Positions 54,760 to 64,000 are shown, counted from the stretch's first letter. The stretch is 64,000 nt of DNA from Fibrobacter sp. (GCA_024399015.1 JAKSIC010000003.1:62001-126000), one strand, 5' to 3'. Made by a program: numbers and translations. Notes: generated from the letters alone by a model not told the origin.

Positions 54760-56475
54760 ATGAAAAATAATTTGATGACAGTTTTGGCTGGTATTTCCGC
54801 CCTTTCTGTCTCTTCCGTTTTTGGTGCTACCTACGAGCCCCCAGCAACTGCTGTTTCCAAAATCAATAGTTATCGTGGATATTCTGAACTGACTTCTGCC
54901 GCCTCCGGCATGGATATCGACCAGTATACCTACAACATGACCACCTGGCAAATCAGCAACGGTGGTTTCTACAAGGCCATGGCTGATAGCTACAAAAGTG
55001 CCTACACCGGCGGAAAGAAATCTGAGTGGCGAGCCATTGGAGACCAAGACTTGGCAACCATCGACAACAACGCCACCATCCAGGAAATGCGACTGTTGGC
55101 TATCCGCTACAAGGAAACCACCAACAGCAACTACAAGAACACTTTCAAGTCCAGTTTTAACAAAGCAGTCAACTTTCTGCTGACCATGCAGCGAGCCAAC
55201 GGCGGACTTCCTCAGGTTTGGCCCAAGCGCGGAAACTATAGCGATCATATTACCCTGAATGACAACGCCATGATCCGAGCCATGGTCACCATGATGGACA
55301 TCGCTAACAAGAAATCACCTTTTGACAGCGACATCATTGACGACGCTACCCGCAGCAAGATGCAGACCGCTGTAGAAAAAGCAGTAGACTTCTTGCTCAA
55401 AGCTCAAATCAAGAACGATGGAAAACTCACGGTTTGGTGCGCTCAACACGACACCGCCAACTACACCCCTCAGGGTGCACGCGCCTACGAACTGCCCAGC
55501 AAATCTGGTAACGAATCCATGGGTGCCGTATGGTTCCTCATGAACTGGCCGAACCAAACCCCAGAAATTCAGGCTGCAGTAAAAGGCGCCATTGCCTGGT
55601 ACAAAAAGAATAAGTTGACAAACAAGGCCTTCAGTAAATCCGCAGGTATCGTGGACAAAGAAGGGTCTTCTCTATGGTTCCGATTCTACGAAGTGGACCG
55701 CGACGATTACTTCTTCTGCGACCGCGATGGAGAAAGTACCAAGACTCAAAACTTCATGGCAATCAGTAAAGAACGCCGCGAAGGCTATCAGTGGGCAGGC
55801 GATTATGGCAGCGCAATTCTCAGTGCTGAACAGCCCTACCTAACAGCTCTCGCAAAGATGAGCAACGATTACGTACCGCCACCACCGCCAGCAGCAATGT
55901 GTGGAAACGACACTTGCAAAACAGTTATTGACGGAATCAACTTCATCGACATCAAAGGCGTCGAGGAAGCTTCAAATTCAGGCTTCGTAGGTGAAGGCTA
56001 CGCCAATGTGGATAACGAAGTGGGTAGTTATGTCACTTATGGGGTTACCGCAGCAAAGGCCGGAAAATACACCTTATACATCCGCTTTGCAAACGGAACT
56101 TCCGACACTCGTGACTTCAGTATTTCTTCTGGGGAAAACGTCCTTGTAGAAAAAAGTTCCATGGAAGGCACCGGAGCTTGGACAACCTACAAAACCATGT
56201 CCATCGAAGTAGAACTTCCAGAAGGATACAGCGAACTGACATTCACTAGCCTCGGTAGCAAGGGCATGGCAAACATTGATGTCATCGGCTGGATGAATGA
56301 AGATTTGAAAGCCGGCAAGGTAGACCCGGAGCAAACCAACGCCATCAACAATTCCATGATCCGAAGAAATTCCTTGAGAACAAAGGCCTACTCCGGTAAC
56401 TATGGAAAAGGCGCAGGCATCTTTTATATTTTAAACGGCAATAAGAACGCAGTACGCGTCAATGGTAGAAGATAA
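54760..56475 (+). CDS. PL10 pectate lyase with CBM6/35-like module
   Basis: Secreted polygalacturonate lyase. ATG 54760 (MKNNLMTVL) begins the signal peptide and has AAGG upstream. The catalytic domain (~30-370) has family motifs WRAIGDQDLATIDNNATIQEM, GGLPQVWPKRGNYSDHITLND, and WFRFYEVD. A proline linker (PPPPP) leads to a CBM6/35-like sandwich (~380-515, GVEEASNSGFVGEGYANV). The last ~45 residues are basic and short for a sorting domain. The stop overlaps the pectinesterase start (TAATG), so both are made together. Confidence 0.93.
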   Translation: MKNNLMTVLAGISALSVSSVFGATYEPPATAVSKINSYRGYSELTSAASGMDIDQYTYNMTTWQISNGGFYKAMADSYKSAYTGGKKSEWRAIGDQDLATIDNNATIQEMRLLAIRYKETTNSNYKNTFKSSFNKAVNFLLTMQRANGGLPQVWPKRGNYSDHITLNDNAMIRAMVTMMDIANKKSPFDSDIIDDATRSKMQTAVEKAVDFLLKAQIKNDGKLTVWCAQHDTANYTPQGARAYELPSKSGNESMGAVWFLMNWPNQTPEIQAAVKGAIAWYKKNKLTNKAFSKSAGIVDKEGSSLWFRFYEVDRDDYFFCDRDGESTKTQNFMAISKERREGYQWAGDYGSAILSAEQPYLTALAKMSNDYVPPPPPAAMCGNDTCKTVIDGINFIDIKGVEEASNSGFVGEGYANVDNEVGSYVTYGVTAAKAGKYTLYIRFANGTSDTRDFSISSGENVLVEKSSMEGTGAWTTYKTMSIEVELPEGYSELTFTSLGSKGMANIDVIGWMNEDLKAGKVDPEQTNAINNSMIRRNSLRTKAYSGNYGKGAGIFYILNGNKNAVRVNGRR

Positions 56476-58604
56476 TGAATAAGATTGCACTCAGTTTGAT
56501 TTTTGGAATTGCAACTGGTTTTGCCACCGACGCTTTTGCCGTCACAAAGAAAAAGATTGACTTTGTGGTGGGCGTCGATGGCGATTTTAAGCAAGCTATA
56601 GCCGCTGCCAGCGCCGCAGCACCATCTGAAAGCAACCGTTTCGTCATCTTCTTCCCTGACGGAGAATACGACCTGACAAAATTGACCGCAGATAGACATG
56701 GAAAAACCACTGTCAGCACATCTTTTATTTCTCTTATTGGACAAACAAGGGACAAGGCTATCATCTCCAACAAGACTGATACCGAAAGTATTGGCCACAC
56801 AGCCACCTTGTACTTCCCTAAGAATTACGGCATGTACATGCAGGATCTGACCATCCAGAACAAGAGTACATACTGTACATCCGGAACCTGTAGAGAAGTT
56901 ACAATTCAGCAAAACGAAGGCGACAAGTTCATTTTCAAGAATGTAAAACTTGTCAGCGGCCAAGACACCTACTACACCAAAAAAGGCCGCACCTACTGGG
57001 AAGGTGGCGAAATTCAGGGAACCGTAGACTTTATTTGCGGTGGCGGTGATGTATTTTTCGAAGGCACAAACCTGGTCATGACCCGTAACGGAGGCTATAT
57101 TACAGCATCCCAAGATCCTGGTACATACGGTTACGTTTTCAACAATTCCAAGATCAACGTTTCTAATGGAAGCTTCAATGGTTCTTTCTACCTGGGACGT
57201 TCCTGGGGGGCAGCAAAAGTTGTATTCCTGAACACAACCATGTACGCTCAACCCACAGCAGAAGGCTGGGGTCCGGATATGAATTCTGCGCCTGTTGTTT
57301 TCGGCGAATACAACAGTAAAAACGGAAACGGCGGAGCTGTAGATGTTAGTCGTAGAAAAACCTATTTCAATGGTGGAAAGAATAGTTCTACAGCGAGAAC
57401 TTTAAAAACCGTATGGGACGCAAGTGACGCCGCCAAATACACTTTAGCAAATGTGATGGGCGGTTCCGACAACTGGGAACCTAACAAATTAACTCAACAG
57501 GTGAGCGCTCCGAAGATTTCTCAAGAAGGAGGCGACATCGTCTGGGCGGATGATGAAAACGCACGTTGCTGGGCCATCTTTGTCAATGGCAAGTACAAAG
57601 GAAGTACCGCAACCAACAGCTATCCTGTAGACGGCATTGCAGCAGGTTCTAAAGTCACCGTTCGTGCAGCAAATTCCATGGGCGGTCTCGGTGGGTACTC
57701 CAACGAAATCTCTACCGTAGAAGATCATTCAACATATTTCAAAGTCAACATCGGCACTGCCATTGGCGGCACCGTAGAATCTTCTGTTGAAGGTAAAATT
57801 GCAGAAGGAAAGACCGCCACCATTACAGCAAAGCCCGCCGCAGGTTGGACTTTCGCAGGATGGACTGGAGCCAACGCAAAGGATATCGACGCCACCAAGG
57901 CCTCTGTGGAAATCAAGGGCTCCGGCGACATTGAATTGATTCCGTCCTTCGAGGCAAAGGGAGTCTCCGTATTCCAGGCAGAATCCGGTCCCATCGAAAA
58001 TGCCGTTTATGAAAGCACCAACGCAGGTTTTGCAGGTACAGGCTATGTAAACTTCGGTGCTGGCGCAATCTCCTACGTCAATATTCCCGTATATGCAGAC
58101 GCCAAGGGTGAGTACAAGATGGTTATGAGCTATGCCAACGGCAGTACCGCAAGCAGAAGCCTTTCCATCAAGAGTCTCGCCGATGGTGCCGACGCAGCCC
58201 AGGAAATAGCCTTTGAATCCACAGGCGACTGGAAAAAATATCCTTCCGTTGAAACAACCATCAATTTGCCCAAGGGCGCAAGCTACATCCAGTTTGCAAC
58301 CGTGGGCGGAAACGACGGCCCCAACTTGGATCAGATTGAACTGATTCCTGTAAATGTTGAAGAAGAACCCAACGACACCAGCAAAACTGACGGAATATAT
58401 AGAGAAAACTTCAACCAGAATTTTGCAAATCGTCAGCTGGACATTCAGATTTTCAGTCTTCAGGGTAAGCTAATTCGCAGTGTAAAGGCGTCTTCCCTTG
58501 AAACAAGCGAATTGAATTTGTCCAAAAACCTTCCTGCAGGTAGCTATCTTCTGAGGATTTCCGCCCCGGGATTCAATAGACAACGTATTATCCGCATACA
58601 ATAA
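56475..58604 (+). CDS. CE8 pectinesterase with CBM and sorting domain
   Basis: Removes methyl esters from pectin and so prepares substrate for the lyase encoded just before. Signal peptide MNKIALSLIFGIATGFATDAFA. The CE8 beta-helix (~25-345) has Asp164 (SGQDTYY), Asp185 (GTVDFICGG) and Arg242 (LGRSWG). An Fn3-like segment (~350-415), a bacterial repeat domain (~420-490, AGWTFAGWTG), a CBM6/35-like module (~495-620, YESTNAGFAGTGYV) and a T9SS-like C-terminal domain (~645-709, QIFSLQGKLIRSVKA, LPAGSYLLRI) follow. It is translationally coupled to the PL10 gene. Confidence 0.93.
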   Translation: MNKIALSLIFGIATGFATDAFAVTKKKIDFVVGVDGDFKQAIAAASAAAPSESNRFVIFFPDGEYDLTKLTADRHGKTTVSTSFISLIGQTRDKAIISNKTDTESIGHTATLYFPKNYGMYMQDLTIQNKSTYCTSGTCREVTIQQNEGDKFIFKNVKLVSGQDTYYTKKGRTYWEGGEIQGTVDFICGGGDVFFEGTNLVMTRNGGYITASQDPGTYGYVFNNSKINVSNGSFNGSFYLGRSWGAAKVVFLNTTMYAQPTAEGWGPDMNSAPVVFGEYNSKNGNGGAVDVSRRKTYFNGGKNSSTARTLKTVWDASDAAKYTLANVMGGSDNWEPNKLTQQVSAPKISQEGGDIVWADDENARCWAIFVNGKYKGSTATNSYPVDGIAAGSKVTVRAANSMGGLGGYSNEISTVEDHSTYFKVNIGTAIGGTVESSVEGKIAEGKTATITAKPAAGWTFAGWTGANAKDIDATKASVEIKGSGDIELIPSFEAKGVSVFQAESGPIENAVYESTNAGFAGTGYVNFGAGAISYVNIPVYADAKGEYKMVMSYANGSTASRSLSIKSLADGADAAQEIAFESTGDWKKYPSVETTINLPKGASYIQFATVGGNDGPNLDQIELIPVNVEEEPNDTSKTDGIYRENFNQNFANRQLDIQIFSLQGKLIRSVKASSLETSELNLSKNLPAGSYLLRISAPGFNRQRIIRIQ

Positions 58605-58632
58605 CAAAACAGGGGTCTCTTAAAATTAGATG

Positions 58633-58665
58633 GGCTCGTCACGAAAAACAGTGGCGAGTCTTTTT
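58633..58665 (+). terminator. Terminator of the pectin operon
   Basis: GGCTCGTCAC pairs with GTGGCGAGTC (GT pairs allowed) around an A-rich loop; TTTTT follows. Confidence 0.85.
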
Positions 58666-58694
58666 CATATTGCAAACAATCCGGCAACTTTTTT

Positions 58695-58700
58695 TATATT
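58695..58700 (+). promoter_or_regulatory. -10 box of the 302-residue protein, predicted leaderless
   Basis: TATATT nine nt before ATG 58710, no ribosome site. Confidence 0.4.
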
Positions 58701-58709
58701 GTACCTCAT

Positions 58710-59618
58710 ATGTTAGGTATTGAGCAAAAGAAAGGCAATGACGAAAACTTGTGCGGTCGCATGATCGCATACGCTCGAATCTTACCCGCTCCCGAAGGAG
58801 AATCAAGTTCATCACCCTTTGATGACATGATTCAGAATGGGTTGCTCACCCTGGAAGGCGACTTCCGTCAAGCCGCAGAAAAGCGCAGTCGCAACGCTTT
58901 TAACAAAGCTGTAGATGCAAAGTTGGACAATCTATTGGAAACCATGCAGGAAGAAGGTATGGACCTTCCCGCCAATATTGACGTGGAAGCCGCCCGTGAA
59001 CGCCTCCATGAACTCTCCAACATGGAAGTCATTCCCATCCCGGCCCGCATCGGAAACTTCACCAAGGAAGAAGATATTCTGCAGGAAGAAGCAGACATTT
59101 ATTACATCGGTGAATTCGTTGGAGCAAACCAGGCCCACTATTGCCTTACCACGCTTCCGATTTACTATCAGGCAAAGTACCGCGAACAGGCCAAGCGCGA
59201 AGAAATGGATTTCCTGAGTGCCGCCTTGGAACAAATTGAGGCCGGCGACTTTGTAGATACCGACGACTTGCAAAAGAACAACGAAGAGTTGTTCCCCGCT
59301 GGCATTACCCTGAACAATTTCGTCGGCGACCTTTCAAAGCTCTTGAATACTCGAGTCATCCCATTCTTGTTGGCCTTGGAAAGCGATTACGACTACGACA
59401 TTCAAGTCCAGCAGTTCTTCACTTTCATGAAAGGCTATCCCGACCAGAACGACATTAAGCGTATCGACATATCCTTACGCGAAATTCGCAATCAGCGTGA
59501 TTCCATGGTTGCCCGCCAACTGTTGGAACTCAGCTGCAAAAAGGTCTGCGCTGTTTATGATGAAGACTCTGCCTTAGCCCAAAAAATCAGTCAAGATATC
59601 ACAGATTTGCTGAAATAA
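58710..59618 (+). CDS. Conserved-looking soluble protein of unknown function
   Basis: A 302-residue acidic, helical protein without signal peptide or membrane segment. It begins MLGIEQKKGNDENLCGRMIAYARI; a four-Ser run lies near residue 33. Residues 60-100 look coiled (KAVDAKLDNLLETMQEEG) and the C-terminal third is helical (RIDISLREIRNQRDSM). I do not recognise a family. A terminator follows immediately. It is monocistronic between the pectin operon and the M16 gene. Confidence 0.7.
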   Translation: MLGIEQKKGNDENLCGRMIAYARILPAPEGESSSSPFDDMIQNGLLTLEGDFRQAAEKRSRNAFNKAVDAKLDNLLETMQEEGMDLPANIDVEAARERLHELSNMEVIPIPARIGNFTKEEDILQEEADIYYIGEFVGANQAHYCLTTLPIYYQAKYREQAKREEMDFLSAALEQIEAGDFVDTDDLQKNNEELFPAGITLNNFVGDLSKLLNTRVIPFLLALESDYDYDIQVQQFFTFMKGYPDQNDIKRIDISLREIRNQRDSMVARQLLELSCKKVCAVYDEDSALAQKISQDITDLLK

Positions 59619-59619
59619 A

Positions 59620-59652
59620 AAAACGCCTCTTAAAAAGAGGCGTTTTCTTTTT
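59620..59652. terminator. Bidirectional terminator
   Basis: AACGCCTCTT (59622-59631) pairs with AAGAGGCGTT (59635-59644), with A-run before and T-run after. Confidence 0.9.
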
Positions 59653-59682
59653 TCAATGGCGTTACGTCGTGCGGTTTTCCTA

Positions 59683-61182
59683 CTACTTCTTTTCTTTAGC
59701 AGCAGTCGGATCCTTCAGCAAGAAACCAGCAACACTCTGGTCGCGGACAAAAGTCTTCTGGGAAACCGCCTGAACATCGGAAACCTTCACCTTGTCCAGC
59801 TGATCTGCCCACTGCAAGAAAATCTTGTAGTCACCGTACATTTCGTACCAGGCAAGCATGGTGGCTACGTTTTCCATATCTGTAAGGCTACGGATCAGGC
59901 CTGCATAGGCGCGGTTCTTCACTTTCTGGAATTCACGTTCGCTAATGGTTTCTGTCTTCAGTTTTTCAAGTTCTTCCCAAACGATTTTTTCAACCTTGTC
60001 CACATCGGCATTGGGGCGCATATTGACGCGAACTGCGAATTCAGAAATATACTTGTTGGGACTATTACTTGCGCTTGCTCCTACAGCAAGTTTTTCTTCT
60101 TCCACAAGGCGCTTATAGAGTCGTCCGGTACGGCCATTCAAAACACCCTCGGCAATATCAAGAGCATACAAAGTAGAGTCACCCACTTCAGGAGTCTTGA
60201 AAACCAAGGTAAACAGGTTTGGAGCATCCGGGCGCTTTACAGTCAAGCGCTTTTCGCCAGCCTGTTCCGGATCGCGAACGGTGATGGGAGAAAAAGCTTC
60301 GCCAGTAGGAATTTTAGCGAAATACTTCTTCACCATTTCCATGGTGGCCGTAGTATCCAAGTCACCTGCCAAAACGAGAATGGCATTGCGGGGCTTATAG
60401 TACTTGCGATAATGCTCATCGGCCATTTCGCGAGTCAAATTTGCAATATCGCTGGGCCAACCGATGGTGGGCACACGATACGGGAAAGCCTCGTAAATCA
60501 AGGAATTCAAAGTCTCGTAATAACGGCCCGTAGGCTTGTCGTCATAACGCATGCGGCGTTCTTCTCGAACCACGTCTCGTTCAGAATAAAATTCGCGAAG
60601 TACGGCATTCTGCATACGGTCGGCTTCCAACCACATGAACAATTCAATCTTGTTCTTGGGAAGAGTAACGATGTATGCCGTCATCAAGTCAGTGGTGAAA
60701 GCGTTGAGGCCGGTACCGCCAGCAGCCTGGTAGGCACTCCACAATTCGTCCTTCACAAAAATCTTACGGTGTTCATTCAAAACAGAATCATGTTCTGCAG
60801 TCAACTTGCGAACGGTTGCGGTGTCGCCAGCAATTTTTGCCGGACGAATCAATGCCTGCAAGCTATCCTGGGTCGCCATGAACTTTGCATCGGCAATGCT
60901 ATCGGTAATGCCAACTTTTTTGGTTCCCTTGAACAGTTCGTGTTCCAGCATGTGGGCAAGACCAGACTTACCCGGAACTTCATGAACAGAGCCTGTCACA
61001 TAGAACAAGCGGCAGCTTACCGTAGGAGCTTGGGTATTGGGATGCAAAAGCACAGTGAGGCCATTATCCAAAACTTCCTTATGAACCTTCAAATTCACTT
61101 CAGCAAAAGCGGAAGTTGCAAAGGCAGAAAGCACAACGCCAGCCATTAGGGCTCGGGCAAAGATTTTATTCGAAAACTTCAT
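59683..61182 (-). CDS. M16 family zinc peptidase, secreted
   Basis: A 499-residue insulinase-type peptidase with a signal peptide (ALMAGVVLSAFATSAFA). The inverted zinc motif HMLEH is at 77-81 (AHMLEHELFKGT). An ~75-residue helical insert follows before NAFTTDLMTAY, and the third zinc ligand Glu is expected in RDVVREERRMR. A second, inactive-type half-domain (ARTIP... region ~255-480) completes the clam-shell. ATG 61182 is chosen; TACATT lies six nt upstream with no ribosome site, so it may be leaderless. Substrate not known. Confidence 0.9.
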   Translation of the reverse strand: MKFSNKIFARALMAGVVLSAFATSAFAEVNLKVHKEVLDNGLTVLLHPNTQAPTVSCRLFYVTGSVHEVPGKSGLAHMLEHELFKGTKKVGITDSIADAKFMATQDSLQALIRPAKIAGDTATVRKLTAEHDSVLNEHRKIFVKDELWSAYQAAGGTGLNAFTTDLMTAYIVTLPKNKIELFMWLEADRMQNAVLREFYSERDVVREERRMRYDDKPTGRYYETLNSLIYEAFPYRVPTIGWPSDIANLTREMADEHYRKYYKPRNAILVLAGDLDTTATMEMVKKYFAKIPTGEAFSPITVRDPEQAGEKRLTVKRPDAPNLFTLVFKTPEVGDSTLYALDIAEGVLNGRTGRLYKRLVEEEKLAVGASASNSPNKYISEFAVRVNMRPNADVDKVEKIVWEELEKLKTETISEREFQKVKNRAYAGLIRSLTDMENVATMLAWYEMYGDYKIFLQWADQLDKVKVSDVQAVSQKTFVRDQSVAGFLLKDPTAAKEKK

Positions 61183-61188
61183 ATTCAC

Positions 61189-61194
61189 AATGTA
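61189..61194 (-). promoter_or_regulatory. -10 box of the M16 gene, predicted leaderless
   Basis: TACATT on minus, six nt before the ATG. Confidence 0.4.
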
Positions 61195-61254
61195 GCAAAA
61201 GCGGGACGTTCAATTTGTGAACAGTCCCGCAAATAATTCCGAATCGCACTAAAA

Positions 61255-62088
61255 TTAAATCTCAGGCAAGTTCAGCAATTCCGTCATGTCGTCGGCGCTG
61301 ATTTCAAAATCAAGATCCATATTTTGACGAATATATTCCGCATGGGTTGATTTCGGAAGTGTAATCAAGTTCAACTGCAGGCAGAAACGGTTTGCTAACT
61401 GAGGCACTGACACACCGTACTTCTTTGCCATTTCAACAACAGCGGGGACATTAGCAAGGCGCCCCGTTGCATTGGGCGAATAAGCTTCTACACGAATTCC
61501 ATTGGAATGGCAAAATTCAATCAATTCCATAGGAACATGACCGATATGCACACGAATCTGGTTCACCACAGGCATGACATTTGCGTTATCCTGAATGTTC
61601 TTGATATCGTCAATGCTGAAATTGGAAACGCCGAGGCAACGAATTTTGCCCCAGTCGTAGGCAGCTTCCATCGCCTTCCAAACTTCAAGATTTTCTGCGA
61701 AGTAACTGGGAGCATTGGGATCCTTCATTTCGATCCAAGGCTTTGGCCAGTGAATCAGCATCATATCGATATGGGGCGTATCCAGTCGTTTGAAACTATC
61801 TTGAATGCTCTGTTCAGCGCCCTTGTAGCTCTTGACTTCGGCAGGAATTTTCGTTGTTACAAACAAACTCTCTCTATGGATTCCGGCTTTTTCGAGGCCA
61901 GCCTTAATGCCGGCACCAACGCCTTCTTCGTTTCCATAGACAGCAGCAGTATCGATATGGCGGTAGCCCATTTCAATTGCTGCAGAAACCGCTTCGGGAG
62001 CGACTTCGTTGGGAGTTTGCCATGTTCCCAGAGCAATCTTGGGAATACGGACCTTATTGCTGAGTTTGTAAGTTTCTTCGATAATCAT
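61255..62088 (-). CDS. Aldo/keto reductase
   Basis: NADPH-dependent oxidoreductase of 277 residues. The catalytic tetrad is readable: Asp in GYRHIDTAAVYGNE, Tyr in the same motif, Lys in FVTTKIP and His in MMLIHWPKP. GVSNFSIDDI and ITLPKSTHAEYI are family signatures (AKR, 2,5-diketo-gluconate reductase-like). Substrate not assigned. It starts three bp after the CDF gene stop, so the two share a transcript. Confidence 0.92.
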   Translation of the reverse strand: MIIEETYKLSNKVRIPKIALGTWQTPNEVAPEAVSAAIEMGYRHIDTAAVYGNEEGVGAGIKAGLEKAGIHRESLFVTTKIPAEVKSYKGAEQSIQDSFKRLDTPHIDMMLIHWPKPWIEMKDPNAPSYFAENLEVWKAMEAAYDWGKIRCLGVSNFSIDDIKNIQDNANVMPVVNQIRVHIGHVPMELIEFCHSNGIRVEAYSPNATGRLANVPAVVEMAKKYGVSVPQLANRFCLQLNLITLPKSTHAEYIRQNMDLDFEISADDMTELLNLPEI

Positions 62089-62091
62089 AAT

Positions 62092-63000
62092 TTATTTCGC
62101 CTTGGCGGGATCATAGGGGTCCACATGGACCATGGCGTCTACTACATTCTCGCCCGCTTCCAGAATACGGCGTTCCACTTCTTCGGACAAGTCGTGAGCG
62201 GCAAGGAGAGTCATGTCGGCTGCGACCACAATGTGCAAGTCCACATGAAGGTCACTACCAACAAAGCGGGTGCGGAAACCATGAATGCTAATTACCCCGG
62301 GAGTGGCTTCTGCAATTTCGCGAAGCTTACGGGCAACTTCTTCGGAAGCTCCTTCGTCAGCCACCTGATGAATTCCCGGCCAAGCAATTTCATAACCGGA
62401 ATGAAGAATGAAGCAAGCTACGATTACGGCACCCACAGAATCTGCAAACCAGAGGTCCGGCAGAACAATTCCAATGACAACTGCAATCAAAACAGGAATG
62501 GAACTATAGGCGTCACTACGATGGTGCCAAGCATTGGCCACCAGCGCCTGGCTGCGGATCTTTCGGCCTTCCCGAGCTGTGTAGCGGAAAAGCCCTTCCT
62601 TGATAGCGATAGACAGAGCCGCCATCACCGCAGCAATCCATTCCGGACGTGTGGCAGCCTCTTCACCTGCGAGCAGCGCCTGGATGGCATTGTAGCCGAG
62701 TCCAACACCTACCACACAAACGGCGATTCCAATTCCAACGGAAATCAACGTTTCAAATCGGCGATGACCATAAGGATGATTTGCATCTGGAGGGCAGTTC
62801 CACAACTTGGAACCGGCGATAACAGCAATATCCGTCAAAAAATCGGAAGCACTGTGAATGGCATCGGCAATCAAGGCCTGGGAACCGCCAAAGAAACCGG
62901 CAAAAAACTTGCCCACAGACAAGGCAACGTTCCAAATGAGCCCCACCCAGGTAACATGGCGAACTTCAGAACTATCATCCTGTTTGGCGATTCGAGTCAT
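62092..63000 (-). CDS. Cation diffusion facilitator family transporter
   Basis: A 302-residue inner-membrane H+/metal antiporter with six helices. AGFFGGSQALIADAIHSASDFLTDI has the metal-site His-xxx-Asp pattern, and NAWHHRSDAYSS supplies the second pair, typical of Zn/Fe/Mn exporters. The cytoplasmic C-terminal domain (ISIHGFRTRFVGSDLHVDLHIVV) completes it. ATG 63000 has TAGATT seven nt upstream and no ribosome site. It is divergent from an HlyD adaptor gene 135 bp away. Confidence 0.92.
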   Translation of the reverse strand: MTRIAKQDDSSEVRHVTWVGLIWNVALSVGKFFAGFFGGSQALIADAIHSASDFLTDIAVIAGSKLWNCPPDANHPYGHRRFETLISVGIGIAVCVVGVGLGYNAIQALLAGEEAATRPEWIAAVMAALSIAIKEGLFRYTAREGRKIRSQALVANAWHHRSDAYSSIPVLIAVVIGIVLPDLWFADSVGAVIVACFILHSGYEIAWPGIHQVADEGASEEVARKLREIAEATPGVISIHGFRTRFVGSDLHVDLHIVVAADMTLLAAHDLSEEVERRILEAGENVVDAMVHVDPYDPAKAK

Positions 63001-63007
63001 AGCCGTA

Positions 63008-63013
63008 AATCTA
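63008..63013 (-). promoter_or_regulatory. -10 box of the CDF gene, predicted leaderless
   Basis: TAGATT on minus, seven nt before ATG 63000. Confidence 0.35.
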
Positions 63014-63135
63014 CATAATCCACAAGGTTCTTGTAAGGGGCAAATAAATTTTTCATTTTATATGCAACCAAGAGCCCATTATATGCATCAAAACAAACGT
63101 AATTTGACCGGAACATTCTATTTTTGGCTTGCCAT

Positions 63136-64000
63136 ATGAAGAAATTCTTGAAATTTTTGCTTATTTTCGCCGTTTTAGGCGTCACAGCATTCGCTGTGAA
63201 GTTCTTTGTTTTTGACAAGAACGGCCAACCCAAGGAAGTTTCTTTGGTCACCGCAGACGTCGTTCAGGGCAATATTTCCACATCAATTTCAGCAACGGGC
63301 TCTCTAGAACCTGTTGACCAAGTCGAAATCGGCACCCAGGTCTCCGGCGACATCAGCAAAATCTATGCAGATTTTAATTCCAAGGTCAAAAAGGGCCAAG
63401 TCATAGCCGAGCTGGATAAGTCCAAGTTGAAAGCAACCCTGGATCAAGTTCAAATCGCCTACAAATCCGCAGAAAACGACTACAATTTCAAGAAATCCAC
63501 CTACGAGCGCGTAAAAAAATTGGCAGAATCCCATAGCGCCAGCGCCGTAGAACTGGAAACCGCCGAATACAACATGAATGCAGCCAAGCTTTCCATGGAA
63601 CGCAGCAAGAACGAAGTGGCCCAGGCAAAGCTGAATCTGAGTTACGCAACCATCAAGAGTCCCATTAACGGCGTTGTGTTGAAACGCGCTGTCGATGTTG
63701 GCCAGACGGTGGCAGCCTCCATGAGCACCCCCACCTTGTTCATCATCGCCAAGGACCTTTCCCAAATGAAGGTCATGGCTTCCGTAGATGAAGCTGATAT
63801 CGGTCAAGTCAAGGCTGACCAGAAAGTTGAATTTACTGTGGATGCTTTCCCCAACGACAAGTTCAGTGGCAAGGTCCAGGAAGTCCGTTTGAATCCCACC
63901 ACCACTTCCAATGTGGTGACCTACACAGTGGTAATTACTGCAGACAACCCGGACCAGAAACTGCTCCCCGGCATGACCGCCACCTGCACCATCGTCACCA
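63136..64000 (+). CDS. HlyD/MacA-type periplasmic adaptor of an efflux pump (3' end outside window)
   Basis: The first 288 codons are present and the frame is open to the window end. An N-terminal anchor (FLKFLLIFAVLGVTAFAV) precedes a lipoyl-like half (GSLEPVDQVEIGTQVSGDISKI), a long helical hairpin (~95-165) and the second lipoyl half (IKSPINGVVLKRAVDVGQTV). A beta-barrel domain follows (LSQMKVMASVDEADIGQV). PVxxVEIGxxVSG and IxSPIxGVVL are typical of MacA-like adaptors for ABC or RND export. The partner genes should lie downstream. Divergent from the CDF gene, so both may respond to metal or toxic stress; that is speculation. Confidence 0.93.
   Translation, partial: MKKFLKFLLIFAVLGVTAFAVKFFVFDKNGQPKEVSLVTADVVQGNISTSISATGSLEPVDQVEIGTQVSGDISKIYADFNSKVKKGQVIAELDKSKLKATLDQVQIAYKSAENDYNFKKSTYERVKKLAESHSASAVELETAEYNMNAAKLSMERSKNEVAQAKLNLSYATIKSPINGVVLKRAVDVGQTVAASMSTPTLFIIAKDLSQMKVMASVDEADIGQVKADQKVEFTVDAFPNDKFSGKVQEVRLNPTTTSNVVTYTVVITADNPDQKLLPGMTATCTIVT

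Overview
The window looks like a chromosome segment of a Fibrobacter-type bacterium (phylum Fibrobacterota), a diderm fibre degrader. The evidence is secreted and lipid-anchored proteins with poly-serine linkers, repeated LamG domains, a GH10 xylanase, a PL10 pectate lyase joined to a CE8 pectinesterase, T9SS-like C-terminal sorting domains, a monomeric isocitrate dehydrogenase, and an outer-membrane toolkit (LpxB, BamA, Skp/OmpH, a FadL/PorV-like barrel). No rRNA, tRNA, transposase, phage gene or CRISPR array was seen. The assignment rests on protein features and is an inference.

Layout. 1-6.6 kb: the end of a putative metalloprotease, then a four-gene minus-strand operon (lipoprotein, outer-membrane barrel, histone-like/DUF4912 protein, GH57 glucan branching enzyme). 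6.8-10.7 kb: thrC, an M15-like membrane protein, a palindrome-rich gap with a candidate small RNA, and an unknown protein. 10.8-17.7 kb: mutL facing lpxB and dnaE. 17.8-22.8 kb: two LamG lipoproteins around a GT2 glycosyltransferase. 22.9-27 kb: a flippase-like membrane protein facing the der-plsY-gpsA group. 27-37 kb: a structured leader, a triple-domain lipoprotein, a Nudix hydrolase, and valS between two DUF4832 paralogues. 37-42.9 kb: SDR, FliB-like, DUF1848, an ABC permease, a Cys-rich secreted protein and ettA. 43-50 kb: ompH/bamA, xylanase, LamG lipoprotein. 50-64 kb: OLD nuclease, icd, the pectin pair, an unknown protein, an M16 peptidase, an AKR/CDF pair, and a truncated HlyD adaptor.

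Working together: der-plsY-gpsA links ribosome assembly with phospholipid synthesis; bamA-ompH and lpxB serve the outer membrane; the secreted enzymes act on xylan and pectin. House-keeping and fibre-degrading genes are interleaved, as expected for this lineage.

Three non-coding patterns stand out. First, a family of about 65-nt two-stem palindromic elements (four full copies, one partial) keeps a conserved asymmetric internal loop while both stems vary with compensating changes. Second, many genes have a TATATT-like -10 box only 6-9 nt before the ATG, which predicts leaderless mRNAs. Third, two discrete non-coding transcripts with their own promoter and terminator are predicted, one carrying two C/U-rich anti-Shine-Dalgarno stretches.
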